From Pseudomonas sp. stari2 (GTDB lineage: Bacteria > Pseudomonadota > Gammaproteobacteria > Pseudomonadales > Pseudomonadaceae): a DNA stretch of 64,000 nucleotides. Below, one piece after another: positions 34,807-44,110 of this stretch. The notes beneath the pieces were generated by a model. It searched no databases and was not told the DNA's origin. It saw only the letters and a list, made by a program, of their open reading frames with translations. A program made the translations under genes and the position numbers. The stretch spans positions 1,855,501 through 1,919,500 of the forward strand of contig NZ_CP099760.1 in the NCBI RefSeq assembly GCF_040760005.1, in the 5' to 3' direction. The first letter of the stretch is position 1. Each line of letters begins with the position of its first letter.

Positions 34807-36609
34807 ATGCTCGACAGTCGGCACGTAGTACTGCGTTGCGCCAATTCGCTGCTGGTGGCCGGTATGCTCACCTGGTCCACGGCCTCACTGGCGCTGGGTC
34901 TCGGTGACATCACCGTGCATTCAGCGCTCAATCAGCCGCTCAAGGCCGACATCGCCCTGGTGGACGCCGCGGGGCTCAGTGCCGGCGAGCTTTCGGCCAG
35001 CCTGGCCTCGGCGGACGAATTCGGCCGCGCCGGGGTCGAACGTGTGTTCTTTCTCAACGACCTCAAGTTCACCCCGATCCTGCATGGCAATCGCAACCTG
35101 ATCCGGGTGACATCGAGCAAACCGGTCAACGAACCTTTCCTGAATTTCCTGGTGCAGCTCAATCAGCCCAACGGCCACGTGCTGCGCGAATACACGGTGC
35201 TGATCGATCCGCCGGGTTCGCCGGGCATTGTGCCGGCCACCGATGAACCTGATGTCCATGCGCAGTCTTCGGAGTTTCCAACTCCGGAGGCGCCTGCTGC
35301 CACCCTTCAGAACAAGCCTGCTGCAGCGGCCGTGCCGACGCCTCAAACGGCCACGACCAACAACGCGCAAGCGGAACAGTTGGCCGCCAGTGTGCTGCAG
35401 AACCAGCAACTGCAGAAAACCATCGATGAGCTGAACCTGAAGCTCCAGGCGCAGGACGTGCAGATCGCCGACGGCAAGAAACAGCTGGCCGATCTGCAGG
35501 CGCATCTCGCACAGGTTCAACAGGCGCCTCCGGCACCCGCAGCGCCGGCGGCGCCTGCCTCGATCCCGGCGCCGGTCATTGCGCCGGCGGAGAATCAAGA
35601 CGACTCCGTCAGTTGGCCATTGCTCGGTGGCTTGCTGGTGTTACTGGGAGGGCTGGTGGCCGGGCTGATCGTGCGCCGCCGACGTCAGCAGGCAGTGATC
35701 CCGGACGTGCCGGCACGCGTGCTGCCGCAGCGAAGCGAATCAGAGCTCAATGACAGCGAACAGGTTCGTCCGAATGCTGGCCATGGCGCCGTCGAGCATC
35801 GAGACGAACAGACAAACGGCGATGTGCTGGAAGCCGTGGGTATTTATCTGGCCTATGGACGACTGGGTGAAGCGCTCGGGTTGCTGCGCGACGCCTTGCA
35901 AAAAGAACCGGAGCGCATCGATCTCGGCATGCAGTTGCTCGAGGTGCTGGGGCGCCAGGGCGATCAGGCGGCGTATGACGAACAGGAAAAACAATTGCGC
36001 CAGCTCGGTATCGAGGAGCAGCGGTTGCACGAGATTCGCGCCCGATATCCGAAACTGGCCAGGACTGAACCGTTGGTTGCGGCGGCTCCGGTCATTGCCG
36101 CGTTACCCGTTGAGCAAGCTGCACCCACAACGACGTTGGCCGAGGATGACTTTGAGCTGAATCTGGAGCAACTGTCGATGGATTCCAGCTGGGATCTGGA
36201 AGACAGCCGCCCGGCAACGGACCCACTGTCCTCTCCGCCATCGACACTTGGCTCTAGCCTGCAAGTCTTGCCGCAGGATTTCGAATTGCCGCCAACCGCC
36301 AGCGATGACGTTGAAACCACAGAGCTGGAGTGGATCGCCGAACCGGAAGTTCAGGCTATCGACGAAGACTTTCTCAACGAGTTTGGCGATCCCGGTCAGT
36401 CACTGGCCCTGGAGCCGCTGGACCTGCAGGCGCCGGAGCCCGAGCCGGATCCGACAGAAGCCGCCAACGCCGGCAAGCTCGAACAGGCCCAGACCTGCAT
36501 CGACGACGGCGACCTCGACAGTGCGATCGCCTTGCTCAATGAGCTGCTGAAGGAGGGGGACGAACCCCTCAGGCAAACCGCTCGGACATTGTTGGCGGGG
36601 ATTCGCTGA
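34807..36609 (+). CDS. FimV-like protein
   Basis: A 600-residue inner-membrane protein. The signal-like N-terminus ends near SLALG-LGDITVHSALNQPLKADIAL, the classical FimV N-terminal domain start (about 30-140). A proline/alanine-rich linker with a Gln-rich coiled coil (about 185-240) follows, then a transmembrane helix (WPLLGGLLVLLGGLVAGLIV, about 270-290), an acidic cytoplasmic region and a C-terminal FimV/TPR motif (AQTCIDDGDLDSAIALLNELLKEG). The periplasmic LysM domain of FimV is not evident, and it is shorter than typical FimV. ATG 34807 is preferred because AAGGG lies six bases upstream. FimV proteins bind peptidoglycan and recruit polar type IV pilus and signalling components; here only the family relation is shown. 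The order recQ / regulator / FimV-like / plpD matches other pseudomonads as I recall. Confidence 0.85.
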   Translation: MLDSRHVVLRCANSLLVAGMLTWSTASLALGLGDITVHSALNQPLKADIALVDAAGLSAGELSASLASADEFGRAGVERVFFLNDLKFTPILHGNRNLIRVTSSKPVNEPFLNFLVQLNQPNGHVLREYTVLIDPPGSPGIVPATDEPDVHAQSSEFPTPEAPAATLQNKPAAAAVPTPQTATTNNAQAEQLAASVLQNQQLQKTIDELNLKLQAQDVQIADGKKQLADLQAHLAQVQQAPPAPAAPAAPASIPAPVIAPAENQDDSVSWPLLGGLLVLLGGLVAGLIVRRRRQQAVIPDVPARVLPQRSESELNDSEQVRPNAGHGAVEHRDEQTNGDVLEAVGIYLAYGRLGEALGLLRDALQKEPERIDLGMQLLEVLGRQGDQAAYDEQEKQLRQLGIEEQRLHEIRARYPKLARTEPLVAAAPVIAALPVEQAAPTTTLAEDDFELNLEQLSMDSSWDLEDSRPATDPLSSPPSTLGSSLQVLPQDFELPPTASDDVETTELEWIAEPEVQAIDEDFLNEFGDPGQSLALEPLDLQAPEPEPDPTEAANAGKLEQAQTCIDDGDLDSAIALLNELLKEGDEPLRQTARTLLAGIR

Positions 36610-36615
36610 CCCGGG

Positions 36616-38805
36616 TCAGAAGGTCTGCCCCAGATTCAGATAAACCGCCTGTTCATTGGCATCGTTCAGGCCATAGCTGAAATTCAGCGGCCCCAGCGGT
36701 GTGTCGAAACCGATGAACACGCTGGCCGCATTGATGTAGCCGCTGTCGAACTCGTTGTCGTTGTTCCAGGCCCGGCCACGCTCCAGCGAGCCGCCGGCAT
36801 ACAACGGGAAGTCCAGCGGCAGGTAGGCGCGTGGCGTCAGACGGCGGTAGTACACGGCCCGCATCAGGCTGACGTTCTGCCCGGAGATGGCATCTTCGCG
36901 GAAGCCAGACAGCTGCCGGGCGCCACCGAGCAGGAAGCTCGACGTCACCACATTGGCATCGTCCAGCGTGCGCCCGTAACGCCCTCCCAGAATCAGCGTG
37001 TTCGGGCCGCTGCTCATGGCCTTGTCCAATTTGAACTCCCATTGCCGGTAGCGTGTGTCGGAGCCCAGGCTCGGTTCGAATTGCATCAGGGTCAGGCTGA
37101 CGTCCTTGCCGTCGTGGGGGAAGTACACGTTATCCAGTGAGTCAAACGAGTACTTCAACGCATAGAAACCTTCGTTGAAGTGTTCGCTCGGCAGGTTCTG
37201 ATCGCCGATCCGCACATCCGCCTTGCCCCAGGCCTCGCCGACACCGAAGCGGAGTTCGCCGTTATTGCCGATCTGGCGGCCGACATTGAGGCCGAAGCCG
37301 TAGCGTTCGACGCGATACTGGGCGATCGGATCATTGTCGAGCACCGAGTCGACGTTCTGGGCTTCGAACGCCGCATACGGTGCGACGAAGTAGCGCGAAC
37401 CGACGTCCAGTGGCTGATAGAACTCGGTATAGAGTTCCTGCTTTTCGCCGATCTGCGCCCGGGTCAGCCATTCGGCGCCGAGGCGGTTGATGCCGTTCAT
37501 TCGGTAGCTGGCGCCGAGATTGAAGGCGCTGTCACCGCGCATGTCGTCCGACAGGTTCAAGCCGACCCGCAAGTAGTCGGTGCCGCTGCGCTTGCCTCGG
37601 GCGCTGATCACCAGCGTGTGTTCCTGGCCCTTGTGCACTACTCGGTATTGCACCTGTTCGAAGTAATCCAGGCCGTACAGGGTGCCCATGTCCGAGTGCA
37701 GGCGTCCGAGGTCCAACGGCTCGCCGAGGGGTTGACGGATGTAGTAGCGGATCACGTCGTCGCCGACTTTCGAGTCGTTTTCGACCCTGATCGCAGTGAT
37801 AATCGGCGTGCGCTGGCCCGGTGCGCGGGCGGCGTTGAGTTCGGCGTCCTGAGACACGGCGGGCTTCAATCGGGCGAGGCGGGCGTCGAGGGCCTTGGCT
37901 GCACGATAGCCGGCATCGATCATTTCCTCGGCGCGACCGAAATCGGTGGCGCCGAAACTGGCCAGCGGCGGCTGGATCAGCACGTCGTTCGGGTGCAGCG
38001 CCGCCAGTTGTTCTTCAGAGTTGCGCCGGGTCATCAGGGTGATCGACTGGTTCAGCACATCGACCACGGTGGTCAGTTGCTTGCGGTTGCGCAGCGGCGT
38101 TCCGATGTCGACCACGATGGCCACATCGACACCCATTTCCCGGGCCACATCGAGGGGAATGTTGTCGGTCATGCCACCGTCCACCAGCAGCCGGCCATCG
38201 AGTTCGACCGGTGCGAACACGGCCGGGATCGACATGCTGGCGCGAATCACCTGGGGCAGGTGGCCTTTGCGAAACACCACTTTTTCGCCATTGGCGATGT
38301 CGGTAGCCACGGCGCGGAACGGGATCGGCAGCTTGTCGAAATCACGGGTGTCGCTGGTGTGGGCCAACAGGCTTTCCAGCAGTAGCGCGAGGTTCTGGCC
38401 CTGAATCACACCCAATGGCAAACCGAGACTGCCGTCGTCGCGAAAGCTCAGTTTCTGCTTCACCAGAAAGTCGCGGTCATCCTGTTTGCGCCGAAACGGT
38501 ACGTCTTCCCGGGGAGGGGCGTCGGACAATGCCTGCTGCCAGTCGATGGTCAGGGCGAGTTTTTCCAGCTCGTCGATCTTGTAACCCGAGGCGTAGAGGC
38601 CTCCGACCACTGCGCCCATGCTGGTGCCGGCAATCGCATCGATCTTGATGCCTTGCTCTTCCAGCGCCTTAAGCACGCCGATGTGTGCCAGCCCACGGGC
38701 CGCGCCGCCGGACAGCACCAGGCCGACTTTCGGTCGCGGCGCTTCACTGGCATGAACGAATAGCGGAAGGAAACCAAGCAAAAGGCAGATCAGCAGACGA
38801 CGCAT
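36616..38805 (-). CDS. plpD: Patatin-like type Vd autotransporter phospholipase PlpD
   Basis: A 729-residue secreted lipase fused to its own outer-membrane barrel. The signal peptide (about 1-19, ending VHA-SEAP) is followed by a patatin domain with the oxyanion loop SGGAARGLAHIG, nucleophile elbow GTSMG and catalytic Asp in the DGG motif (LLVDGGMTDN). Then come one POTRA-like domain (about 330-400) and a 16-strand-type Omp85 barrel ending LGQTF. Family members have phospholipase A1 activity (known for P. aeruginosa PlpD). It ends 6 bases from the convergent fimV-like gene. Confidence 0.93.
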   Translation of the reverse strand: MRRLLICLLLGFLPLFVHASEAPRPKVGLVLSGGAARGLAHIGVLKALEEQGIKIDAIAGTSMGAVVGGLYASGYKIDELEKLALTIDWQQALSDAPPREDVPFRRKQDDRDFLVKQKLSFRDDGSLGLPLGVIQGQNLALLLESLLAHTSDTRDFDKLPIPFRAVATDIANGEKVVFRKGHLPQVIRASMSIPAVFAPVELDGRLLVDGGMTDNIPLDVAREMGVDVAIVVDIGTPLRNRKQLTTVVDVLNQSITLMTRRNSEEQLAALHPNDVLIQPPLASFGATDFGRAEEMIDAGYRAAKALDARLARLKPAVSQDAELNAARAPGQRTPIITAIRVENDSKVGDDVIRYYIRQPLGEPLDLGRLHSDMGTLYGLDYFEQVQYRVVHKGQEHTLVISARGKRSGTDYLRVGLNLSDDMRGDSAFNLGASYRMNGINRLGAEWLTRAQIGEKQELYTEFYQPLDVGSRYFVAPYAAFEAQNVDSVLDNDPIAQYRVERYGFGLNVGRQIGNNGELRFGVGEAWGKADVRIGDQNLPSEHFNEGFYALKYSFDSLDNVYFPHDGKDVSLTLMQFEPSLGSDTRYRQWEFKLDKAMSSGPNTLILGGRYGRTLDDANVVTSSFLLGGARQLSGFREDAISGQNVSLMRAVYYRRLTPRAYLPLDFPLYAGGSLERGRAWNNDNEFDSGYINAASVFIGFDTPLGPLNFSYGLNDANEQAVYLNLGQTF

Positions 38806-38876
38806 TGTGAGTCTCGGGGCGAGCGTTAAAGCCGGCTATTATAGCGGCGCCCTCTGGCTCAGGAGTTTCAACGATC

Positions 38877-39164
38877 ATGACTGCCACAAAACCGGAAATC
38901 GTCATCACCTATTGCACGCAATGCCAGTGGCTGCTGCGCGCCGCTTGGCTGGCGCAGGAGCTGCTCAGTACCTTCGGCGATGACCTTGGCAAAGTGTCAC
39001 TGGTGCCGGGTACCGGCGGGATCTTTCACATCAGTTGCGACGGCGTGCAGATCTGGGAGCGCAAGACCGACGGTGGCTTCCCTGAGGCCAAGGTGCTCAA
39101 GCAACGGGTGCGCGATCAGATCGACCCTGACCGCGACCTCGGCCACAACGATCGAACTCAATGA
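38877..39164 (+). CDS. SelT/SelW/SelH (Rdx) family thioredoxin-like protein
   Basis: A 95-residue protein with an N-terminal CxxC redox motif in a beta-turn-alpha context (ITYCTQCQWLLRAAWLAQELL), then GTGGIFHISCDGVQIWERK and a terminal helix region GGFPEAKVLKQRVRD, all typical of the Rdx family. Cysteine replaces selenocysteine, as usual in bacteria. It probably takes part in thiol redox reactions; the substrate is unknown. It is divergent from plpD, and its last 7 bases overlap the end of the convergent transporter gene. Confidence 0.88.
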   Translation: MTATKPEIVITYCTQCQWLLRAAWLAQELLSTFGDDLGKVSLVPGTGGIFHISCDGVQIWERKTDGGFPEAKVLKQRVRDQIDPDRDLGHNDRTQ

Positions 39165-40051
39165 GACGCGGCCTCGGCCTCCACCTTTTTTTTGCTGGCG
39201 CTGCCTGACATCTGGCTCGACACAACGATGGCGACGATGATCAGCGCGCCGCCGAGCAGCATCCGCAAGGTCGGGTTTTCATCGAACAGCAGCCACGCGA
39301 CGGTAATGCCGTACACCGGCTCCATGGCGAACACCACAGCAGCGGTGCGCGCCTTGATCACCGCAAGGCTGGCAACGAACAGGCTGTGGGCGACGCCGGT
39401 GCAGAACACCCCGAGCAAACCGATCCACAGCCAGTCAATGGCGCGCACGTCGCTCAACTGTGGCGCCGCCACCGGCAGCAGACACAACGCCACCACCACG
39501 TTCTGACACAGTGCTGCCTGCACCGCCGGAATACGCCCGGAACTTGCACGGTTGGTCAGCGACAGCAGGGAAAACAGCAGGCCTGAGAGGATCGCCCAGA
39601 GCAACCCGGTGGTCGCACCGCTGGCCAGGTCGAACGCCGGGGTCACCAGCACCAGACCGACACTGACCAGCGCCACCAGAATGATTTCGTTGGCACGGAT
39701 GCGTTCGCGGAAAATCAGTCCTTCGAGAATCACCGTGAAGGCCGGGAAACTGGCGAAACCCAAGGTGGCCACCGCGACACCGGCCACCTTCACCGCAATG
39801 AAGAAACTCACCCAGTGGCCGGTCAGCAGAACACCGCTCAGGGCCAGGCGTCGCCAGTCCACGGCTTGCAGCTTTTGCCAGCCGTGCTGACTGGCGAAAC
39901 GGGCGAAAAACGCCAGCGCAAGAACGGCAAACGCGGCCCGTCCAAAGACGATGACCGCCGGCGTTGCGGCGGCGAGTTTGCCGAAGACGCCGGTCAGGCC
40001 GAACATCAATGCGCCAATATGCAGGGCGCCGAGGGCGGTACGGGGAGTCAT
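39158..40051 (-). CDS. EamA/DMT-family exporter
   Basis: A 297-residue inner-membrane protein with ten hydrophobic segments and an internal duplication typical of the drug/metabolite transporter superfamily: GALHIGALMFGLTGVFGKLAA, then GVLLTGHWVSFFIAVKVAGV, and the second half LWIGLLGVFCTGVAHSLFV with AMEPVYGITVAWLLFDENPT. The ATG at 40051 is preceded by AAGGA at 5 bases. It lies 72 bases downstream of an AraC-family regulator on the same strand, which suggests a regulator-exporter pair. The substrate cannot be read from sequence. Confidence 0.88.
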   Translation of the reverse strand: MTPRTALGALHIGALMFGLTGVFGKLAAATPAVIVFGRAAFAVLALAFFARFASQHGWQKLQAVDWRRLALSGVLLTGHWVSFFIAVKVAGVAVATLGFASFPAFTVILEGLIFRERIRANEIILVALVSVGLVLVTPAFDLASGATTGLLWAILSGLLFSLLSLTNRASSGRIPAVQAALCQNVVVALCLLPVAAPQLSDVRAIDWLWIGLLGVFCTGVAHSLFVASLAVIKARTAAVVFAMEPVYGITVAWLLFDENPTLRMLLGGALIIVAIVVSSQMSGSASKKKVEAEAASH

Positions 40052-40123
40052 GTCGATCCTTTTTCCAAACACAATTTCATAGGCTCATTGAAGCCGGAAA
40101 CGACCCATAAGTCTGTCGGCAGA

Positions 40124-40888
40124 CTATCGACTTTTGTCGTCAGCCTCGCGTCGCAATTGTGTGGGAGAGGTCCCGAACTCGCGCAGGACGGCGGCCGAAA
40201 ACGCACTTTGCGATCCATAACCGACACGGCTGGCGACTTCACCGATGGGCAGCGTGGATTCCCGCAACAGCTTGACGGCCTTGTGCAGGCGTCGACTGCG
40301 TATGTAGTCCATGGGTGTCTGACCGCATTCGGCGACGAACCGCGCATGCAATCGGGCGCTGGATAGTCCGGCGACACGCGCCAGATCCGCGACCTGCAGG
40401 GGGTAGGCCGCGTACTGCTCGATGTGCGCATCGAGGGCTGCGTAGGGCAGGCGACGTGCGCAAACCTCGGCAGGTTGCGCATGGTTCAGGCTCGCCAGCA
40501 ACAGCACCGCGCCCTGTTGCGCAATCAGCGGATCGCTCACCGGACTGTTCGCCAGCCAGTTGACCAGTTGGCCTTGCCCGGCATCCAGCGACAGACGCGC
40601 GGCGTTATCCAGCAGACGGCGGCTGGCATCGGCATGATCGCCCAGCGAGCGCGTCAGCCATTGCTCGTCTGGCACGTCCAGCACCAGACAACGGCTGCCC
40701 TTGGGACTGCCGCACGCGTGATGCGCGCCGGAGGGAATCACCACGAAGCTCTGCTGCAAGACCTGACTGCCGTGCCCTTCGACCTCGAAATCCAGCGCGC
40801 CGGACAGGCCGAACACCAGTTGCGCGTGGTCGTGACTGTGAACGATCAGGTCGTGGGTGTAATGGCGCAGGGTCAGGATCGGTTGCAT
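40124..40888 (-). CDS. AraC-family transcriptional regulator with cupin sensor domain
   Basis: A 254-residue regulator. The N-terminal AraC-type cupin (HSHDHAQLVFGLSGALDFEVEGHGSQVL) is a small-molecule sensor, and the C-terminal double helix-turn-helix (DLARVAGLSSARLHARFVAECGQTP, IGEVASRVGYGSQSAFSAAVLREFGTSPTQLRR) is complete. The ATG at 40888 with GGAG six bases upstream is chosen over an upstream in-frame start. It precedes the EamA exporter gene on the same strand, so it probably controls that gene. The ligand is unknown. Confidence 0.9.
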   Translation of the reverse strand: MQPILTLRHYTHDLIVHSHDHAQLVFGLSGALDFEVEGHGSQVLQQSFVVIPSGAHHACGSPKGSRCLVLDVPDEQWLTRSLGDHADASRRLLDNAARLSLDAGQGQLVNWLANSPVSDPLIAQQGAVLLLASLNHAQPAEVCARRLPYAALDAHIEQYAAYPLQVADLARVAGLSSARLHARFVAECGQTPMDYIRSRRLHKAVKLLRESTLPIGEVASRVGYGSQSAFSAAVLREFGTSPTQLRREADDKSR

Positions 40889-41020
40889 GGCGGTCTCCGG
40901 GCGAGCCGCCAGTCTACACCGGCGCGAGAGCGCCGCGTTTGTCACAGGACTGACGCACACCTGTCATGGTCGATTAACCGGGCTCGCGCACAGTGGCGAA
41001 AACATCGCAGAGGGTTGCCC

Positions 41021-41836
41021 ATGACCAGCGCCGAGCTCGCCAGACCCAGCCGTAAACAAAGGGTTCGCACCTTGTGGATCTCCGACGTGCACTTGGGCAC
41101 GCGGGATTGCCAGGCCGAGCATCTGTCGCAATTTCTCAAGGGCTATCACGCCGACAAGATCTATCTGGTTGGCGACATCATCGACGGCTGGAAACTGCGC
41201 GGCGGCATGTATTGGCCCCAGGCGCACACCAACGTGATCCGCCGCTTGCTGACCATGAGCAAGCGCGGCACCGAGGTAATCTACGTCACCGGCAACCATG
41301 ACGAATTCCTGCGCCGCTATTCGAAGCTGATCCTGGGCAACATCCAGTTGGTCGACGAAGCCGTGCATGTCACCGCCGATGGCCGGCATCTGCTGGTGAT
41401 CCACGGTGACCAGTTCGACGTGATCACCCGCTATCACCGCTGGCTGGCCTTTCTCGGCGACTCGGCCTACGAATTCACCCTGACCCTCAACCGCTGGCTC
41501 AATCACTGGCGGGCGAAATACGGTTATGGCTACTGGTCGCTGTCTGCCTATCTCAAGCACAAGGTGAAGACGGCGGTCAGCTTCATCAGCGACTTCGAAG
41601 AAGCCATCGCCCACGAATGCGTGAAGCGCGAGTTGCACGGCGTGGTCTGCGGGCACATTCACCACGCCGAGATCCGCAAGGTCGGCGAGGTGGATTACCT
41701 CAACTGTGGCGACTGGGTGGAGTCGTGCACGGCGCTGATCGAGCACGGGGACGGCACGATCGAGTTGTATCGCCTGGCCGATGCGCAGGCGCGGGAAGCA
41801 GAACTGAAAGCGGCGAAGGTTGCCGAGCTGGCCTGA
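41021..41836 (+). CDS. UDP-2,3-diacylglucosamine diphosphatase-like metallophosphoesterase (LpxH family)
   Basis: A 271-residue calcineurin-like phosphoesterase with all metal-binding motifs in order: SDVHLG, VGDIIDGWKL, TGNHDEF, IHGDQFD and GHIHHAE, followed by NCGDWVESCTALIEH. In this family LpxH removes UMP from UDP-diacylglucosamine in lipid A synthesis. This member has a short N-terminal extension and belongs to the COG2908 branch that often coexists with a canonical LpxH, so the substrate could differ. AGAGGG lies six bases upstream of the ATG. It is divergent from the AraC gene; a REP doublet follows the stop. Confidence 0.85.
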   Translation: MTSAELARPSRKQRVRTLWISDVHLGTRDCQAEHLSQFLKGYHADKIYLVGDIIDGWKLRGGMYWPQAHTNVIRRLLTMSKRGTEVIYVTGNHDEFLRRYSKLILGNIQLVDEAVHVTADGRHLLVIHGDQFDVITRYHRWLAFLGDSAYEFTLTLNRWLNHWRAKYGYGYWSLSAYLKHKVKTAVSFISDFEEAIAHECVKRELHGVVCGHIHHAEIRKVGEVDYLNCGDWVESCTALIEHGDGTIELYRLADAQAREAELKAAKVAELA

Positions 41837-41847
41837 GCGACGGCCCC

Positions 41848-41936
41848 TGTGGGAGCGAGCTTGCTCGCGAATGCAGTACATCAGACAAAGCAGTATTGAC
41901 TGACACTCCGCATTCGCGAGCAAGCTCGCTCCCACA
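41848..41936. repeat. REP-type inverted repeat pair
   Basis: Two perfect inverted 27-bp arms (41848-41874 and 41910-41936) with the core GGGAGCGAGCTTGCTCGCGA, separated by 35 bases. Same general class as the doublet at 14107-14202 but a different core (GAGCGAGC rather than GCGAGGGAGC). Confidence 0.88.
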
Positions 41937-41953
41937 ATGGATCGGGATTGTCT

Positions 41954-42544
41954 TTATGCGGGGGTGTGCTCTTCCATCGCCGCTTTGTAGATCGAGTTTT
42001 TAGGCTGGGCGAACAGCCTTTCCATCATCGGCTCGAAGAAGCTCAACGGCAGGGTGTCGTACTCGGGGTCGAACGCCGCCGCGTCGTATTTCGCGCAGAA
42101 CTCCGCGGTCGCCAGAAACTGCGGGTGGTCGCTGAACTGCTCGCGCAGGTGCCGATCCATGCCCAGGTGATGGAAGAAGTAGTAGCCCTGGAAGATCCCG
42201 TGCTTCTCCACCATCCACAGGTTCTCGGCGCTGACGAACGGCTTGAGGATGGCGGCGGCGATGTCCGGGTGATTGTAGGAGCCGAGGGTGTCGCCGATGT
42301 CGTGGAGCAGGGCGCAGACCACGTATTCCTCGTCGCGCCCGTCGCGAAAGGCGCGAGTCGCGGTTTGCAGCGAGTGGGTCAGGCGATCCACCGGGAAACC
42401 GCCGAAATCGCCTTCGAGCAGTTTCAGGTGGGCCATGATTCGGCCCGGCAACTCGCGGGCGTAGGCGCTGAAATCCGCCGCGATGATCGCCCAGTCTTCC
42501 TGCGTGCCGTCCTTCATGTGGGTGAAACGGGCATTGGCATTCAT
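41954..42544 (-). CDS. HD-domain protein
   Basis: A 196-residue soluble protein with an HD-type metal site: H in RLTHSLQTATRAF, HD in ALLHDIGDTLG, and further His at NHPDIAA and FHHLG. The spacing resembles HD oxygenase/phosphohydrolase members of the PhnZ type rather than classical nucleotidases. It is often annotated simply as HD domain phosphohydrolase. AGAGGA six bases before the ATG at 42544 sets the start. The gene lies 24 bases downstream of the Mpo1-like gene; the pair may act on related hydroxy- or phosphono-substrates, but this is inference. Confidence 0.8.
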   Translation of the reverse strand: MNANARFTHMKDGTQEDWAIIAADFSAYARELPGRIMAHLKLLEGDFGGFPVDRLTHSLQTATRAFRDGRDEEYVVCALLHDIGDTLGSYNHPDIAAAILKPFVSAENLWMVEKHGIFQGYYFFHHLGMDRHLREQFSDHPQFLATAEFCAKYDAAAFDPEYDTLPLSFFEPMMERLFAQPKNSIYKAAMEEHTPA

Positions 42545-42568
42545 CGGCAATCCTCTTGGTCGGAATTT

Positions 42569-42880
42569 CTAGAACGGCACGCGGCCCAGGATCATGTCGC
42601 GGTACATGACGAAGTCGCCGAGCAGGCTGTAGAGCGGGTGCTGAAAAGTGGCCGGGCGGTTTTTCTCGAAAAAGAAGTGGCCGACCCAGGCAAAGCTGTA
42701 GCCCGCCATTGGCAACGCAAGTAAAAGCAGCCAGGCGCCCTTGGCGATGGTCAGGGCGAGAATGAAGATCACCAGCGTCGTGCCGATGAAATGCAGACGA
42801 CGGCAAGTGCTGTTGCTGTGCTCGCTGAGGTAATACGGATAGAACTCGGCGAAGCTGCTGAAATGCTTGATGGATTCCAC
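42569..42880 (-). CDS. Mpo1/DUF962 family membrane protein
   Basis: About 103 residues. The conserved block (FYPYYLSEHSNSTCRRLHFIGT) carries the family's early histidines, followed by membrane segments and YSFAWVGHFFFEKNRPATF with further histidines. Yeast Mpo1 (YGL010W) is an iron-dependent dioxygenase of fatty-acid alpha-oxidation; activity here is inferred. The GTG at 42880 is preferred because family members start about at ESIKHFSSF. The upstream ATG at 42955 would add 25 unconserved-looking residues and has no ribosome-binding site. Confidence 0.8.
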   Translation of the reverse strand: MESIKHFSSFAEFYPYYLSEHSNSTCRRLHFIGTTLVIFILALTIAKGAWLLLLALPMAGYSFAWVGHFFFEKNRPATFQHPLYSLLGDFVMYRDMILGRVPF

Positions 42881-43048
42881 GACCGCTATCTCTGTGATTG
42901 TTGTTCTGACGGCAAGTTGTTCGGCGGGTAGCTTATTTGAGTCTAGAGTGATCATTGGCGTCGGCCAGTGACAATCGGCGCCACTTTACTATCCTTGGGA
43001 AATTGGCCGTAGTATGTGGCTCACCATGTCATCCAAGAAAAAAGCGCC

Positions 43049-44110
43049 ATGAGCGAACGAACGACATCTGCAAGCTGGGCAATGGGGATTGTCAAAGCAC
43101 TGGAAATGGACGGCCTGGATTGCCGGGTTCTGTTCAAACAGCTGGGGCTCGACTACGCGGCGCTGGAGGATCCGGACGCACGCTTCCCGCAGGATTCCAT
43201 GACCCGACTCTGGCAACGGGCGGTCGAGCTGTCCGGTAATCCCGCCATCGGTCTGAACATGGGCAAGGTGGTGCGACCTGCTTCGTTCCATGTCGCAGGC
43301 TACGCGCTGATGTCCAGCAACACCCTGGCCGAAGGCTTTCAGCGACTGGTGCGTTATCAGCGGATCATTGCCGAAAGTGCCGACTTGAGTTTTCGCCTGC
43401 TCGACGAAGGTTATGCGCTGATTCTGACGGTGCACGGCGATCATCTGCCGCCGACCCGTCAGAGTGCCGAAGCCTCGCTGGCTTGCGCGCTGGCGCTGTG
43501 CGGCTGGCTGACCGGGCGCACGCTGCACCCGCGCAAAGTGCTGGTGCAGGGCGATGAGCCCGATGATCTCGAACCCTATAAACAAGCCTTCCATGCACCG
43601 CTGGTGTTCAACGCGCCCTATGACGCGCTGATCTTCGAACGCGCCGACATGGAAGCACCGCTGCCCACCGCCAACGAGGCGATGGCGCTGCTGCACGACC
43701 GCTTTGCCGGAGAATATCTGGCGCGGTTTTCCGAAAGCCGCGTGACCCACAAGGCACGCCAGGTGTTGTGTCGTCTGTTGCCTCAGGGCGAACCCAAACG
43801 CGACACTGTGGCGCAGACCCTGCACCTGTCGCAGCGCACTCTGCAACGGCGTCTGCAGGAGGAGGGCACCAGTTTTCAGCAGTTGCTCGATGACACTCGC
43901 CGCGAACTCGCCGAGCAATACCTGGCACAGCCAAGCATGACCTTGCTGGAAATCGCCTATCTGCTGGGGTTTGCCGACCCGAGCAATTTCTTCCGTGCCT
44001 TCCGCCGCTGGTTCGACACCACGCCCGGCGATTACCGGGCGCGCTTGCTCGATGCACCGAACACGATCAGTGACGCCAGAACGCCGGAATACACAGCACA
44101 AACACCGTAA
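43049..44110 (+). CDS. AraC-family regulator with AraC_binding_2/arabinose-type N-terminal domain (OruR-like)
   Basis: A 353-residue regulator. The N-terminal ~200-residue domain (LDCRVLFKQLGLDYAALEDPDARFP, WQRAVELSGNPAIGLNMGK) belongs to the PF12625 class found in OruR/ArgR- and virulence-type regulators. The C-terminal AraC helix-turn-helix is complete (VAQTLHLSQRTLQRRLQEEGTSFQQLLDD, LEIAYLLGFADPSNFFRAFRRWF). The ATG at 43049 has only a weak A-rich site. Its last 44 bases overlap the 3' end of the convergent trkH-like gene. Confidence 0.87.
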   Translation: MSERTTSASWAMGIVKALEMDGLDCRVLFKQLGLDYAALEDPDARFPQDSMTRLWQRAVELSGNPAIGLNMGKVVRPASFHVAGYALMSSNTLAEGFQRLVRYQRIIAESADLSFRLLDEGYALILTVHGDHLPPTRQSAEASLACALALCGWLTGRTLHPRKVLVQGDEPDDLEPYKQAFHAPLVFNAPYDALIFERADMEAPLPTANEAMALLHDRFAGEYLARFSESRVTHKARQVLCRLLPQGEPKRDTVAQTLHLSQRTLQRRLQEEGTSFQQLLDDTRRELAEQYLAQPSMTLLEIAYLLGFADPSNFFRAFRRWFDTTPGDYRARLLDAPNTISDARTPEYTAQTP

